A stretch of DNA of 64,000 bases. Origin: Caldilineaceae bacterium (GTDB taxonomy: Bacteria; Chloroflexota; Anaerolineae; Caldilineales; Caldilineaceae). The notes beneath the pieces are model-generated. The model was not told where the DNA came from and ran no database searches. It was given only the letters and a program-made list of their open reading frames with translations. Where the stretch lies: contig JAPKMW010000001.1 of assembly GCA_026645575.1 (NCBI GenBank), positions 62,001-126,000 on the forward strand, given 5' to 3'. How positions within the stretch are numbered: the first letter of the stretch is position 1; each line of letters starts with the position of its first letter. Both the position numbers and the translations under genes were made by a program. Shown here piece by piece: positions 63,394-64,000 of this stretch.

Positions 63394-64000
63394 CTACCGT
63401 TTCACAGGTACTCGATCGGCAATCATTGTGGGAATCGGCTGATCGCTATTGAGTAGAAAGCCATGTTGCGCAGCCTTGCGCACAGAAACGGTGACCATGT
63501 GCGCCATCATTAAATGAATATCTTCAATCTGCTCAATCGAATCGCTAGGAATTACAATCGGGATATCAACCATCTTCGCCAACTTGCCGCCCTGGTAACC
63601 GGACCAACCAATGGTAAAAGCGCCACAAGTGCGGGCGACCTGCACCGCTTTCAGGACATTGGCAGAATTGCCGCTGGCCGAAATCGCCAGCACCACATCC
63701 TCCGGCTGAACAAAATTGGTTAGTTGTTCGGCAAAGACGGTATCATAGCCATAATCATTGGCGCAGGCAGAGAAAAAGGCCATATTGTCATTTAGCGCTT
63801 GCACACGCAAGCGGGGCACACCAGCCATCACCGTATTTTTGCCCAGGTCGCAGGCAAAGTGTGACGCGGTGGCGGCGCTGCCGCCGTTGCCCATAATAAA
63901 CACCTGGCGCTGATTGAGGCGCGCCAGATGGATCTGCTCGACCGTTGCTTCAATCAGTTCAAGCGCCAGTGCATCAATCGTGCGCTTAATATCAACAATG
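63394..64000 (-). CDS. gmhA: Phosphoheptose isomerase-like SIS protein (5' end outside window)
   Basis: The reading frame runs off the right edge, so the N-terminus is missing; the 202 visible codons include 'IKRTIDALALELIEATVEQI'. The SIS domain is clear: 'VFIMGNGGSAATASHFACDL' with the sugar-phosphate loop, 'VVLAISASGNSANVLKAV' and 'IEQIEDIHLMMAHMV', as in GmhA. GmhA converts sedoheptulose 7-phosphate to heptose 7-phosphate, upstream of GmhB in the same pathway. The pairing with gmhB 11 bases downstream supports this over other SIS isomerases. The apparent GTG start inside (63903) is not the real start. Confidence 0.85.
   Translation of the reverse strand, partial: IVDIKRTIDALALELIEATVEQIHLARLNQRQVFIMGNGGSAATASHFACDLGKNTVMAGVPRLRVQALNDNMAFFSACANDYGYDTVFAEQLTNFVQPEDVVLAISASGNSANVLKAVQVARTCGAFTIGWSGYQGGKLAKMVDIPIVIPSDSIEQIEDIHLMMAHMVTVSVRKAAQHGFLLNSDQPIPTMIADRVPVKR

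Overview
This window is a dense bacterial chromosome segment, most likely from the phylum Chloroflexota (Anaerolineae/Caldilineae-like). This placement is inference. It rests on moderately high GC and on secreted proteins ending in an LP-hydrophobic-Arg/Lys tail. It also rests on a 'CPxLGL...HRC...FCL...CP' N-terminal cysteine module that I associate with Chloroflexota, a Tat-type lipoprotein sugar-binding protein, CHAT proteases and ECF sigma factors. No rRNA, tRNA, CRISPR array, transposase or prophage was recognised.

Layout. 1-7.3 kb: the 3' part of a penicillin-binding protein 1C gene followed by a giant alpha-2-macroglobulin, a classic pair. 7.4-15.7 kb (mostly minus): aldo/keto reductase, Gfo/Idh/MocA oxidoreductase, a polytopic membrane protein fused to a subtilisin, a membrane protein of unknown function, and three stress-type proteins (two with DUF2382/YsnF repeats). 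16-19.7 kb (plus): cupin, NnrS-like membrane protein, and NrfH-NrfA ammonia-forming nitrite reductase. 19.8-31 kb (minus): methyltransferase, HAD phosphatase, a 2564-residue surface protein (two SdrD-like/beta-helix halves, Calx-beta, a very long calcium-binding TSP3 array), and an MFS exporter. 31.4-35.7 kb (plus): sugar ABC transporter (binding protein and two permeases, no ATPase) with a sugar-phosphate isomerase-like enzyme. 35.8-42.6 kb: Uma2 nuclease, then the most striking cassette: ECF sigma factor, zinc-less anti-sigma-like protein with a beta-sandwich tail, TPR-CHAT caspase-like protease, and secreted subtilisin. 42.8-52.2 kb: GNAT; TetR plus a QueG-like ferredoxin/SCP2 fusion with twin palindromic operators; an AT-rich islet with a PilZ protein and a tiny ribbon-helix-helix-like gene; helicase/PIG-L deacetylase; CitE-like lyase; class IV aminotransferase. 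52.3-58.3 kb (plus): metal ABC transporter, dCTP deaminase, LuxR-type regulator, small membrane protein, a candidate structured RNA, and two cytoplasmic HtrA/trypsin-like proteases. 58.4-64 kb (minus): tyrosine autokinase of polysaccharide export, a membrane-anchored DNRLRE/beta-propeller protein, GmhB and a partial GmhA, suggesting heptose-containing cell-surface glycan.

Two features run across the window. First, gene 3' ends are repeatedly marked by long, often perfect inverted repeats (13-32 bp arms). They fall into a few reusable sequence families, and several begin at or contain the stop codon; one such element appears to be read through inside the PBP1C coding region. Second, proteolysis is prominent: two subtilisins, a CHAT protease, two trypsin-like proteases and a protease-trapping macroglobulin. 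One subtilisin and the CHAT protease sit beside sigma/anti-sigma genes in a layout reminiscent of proteolysis-controlled sigma signalling.
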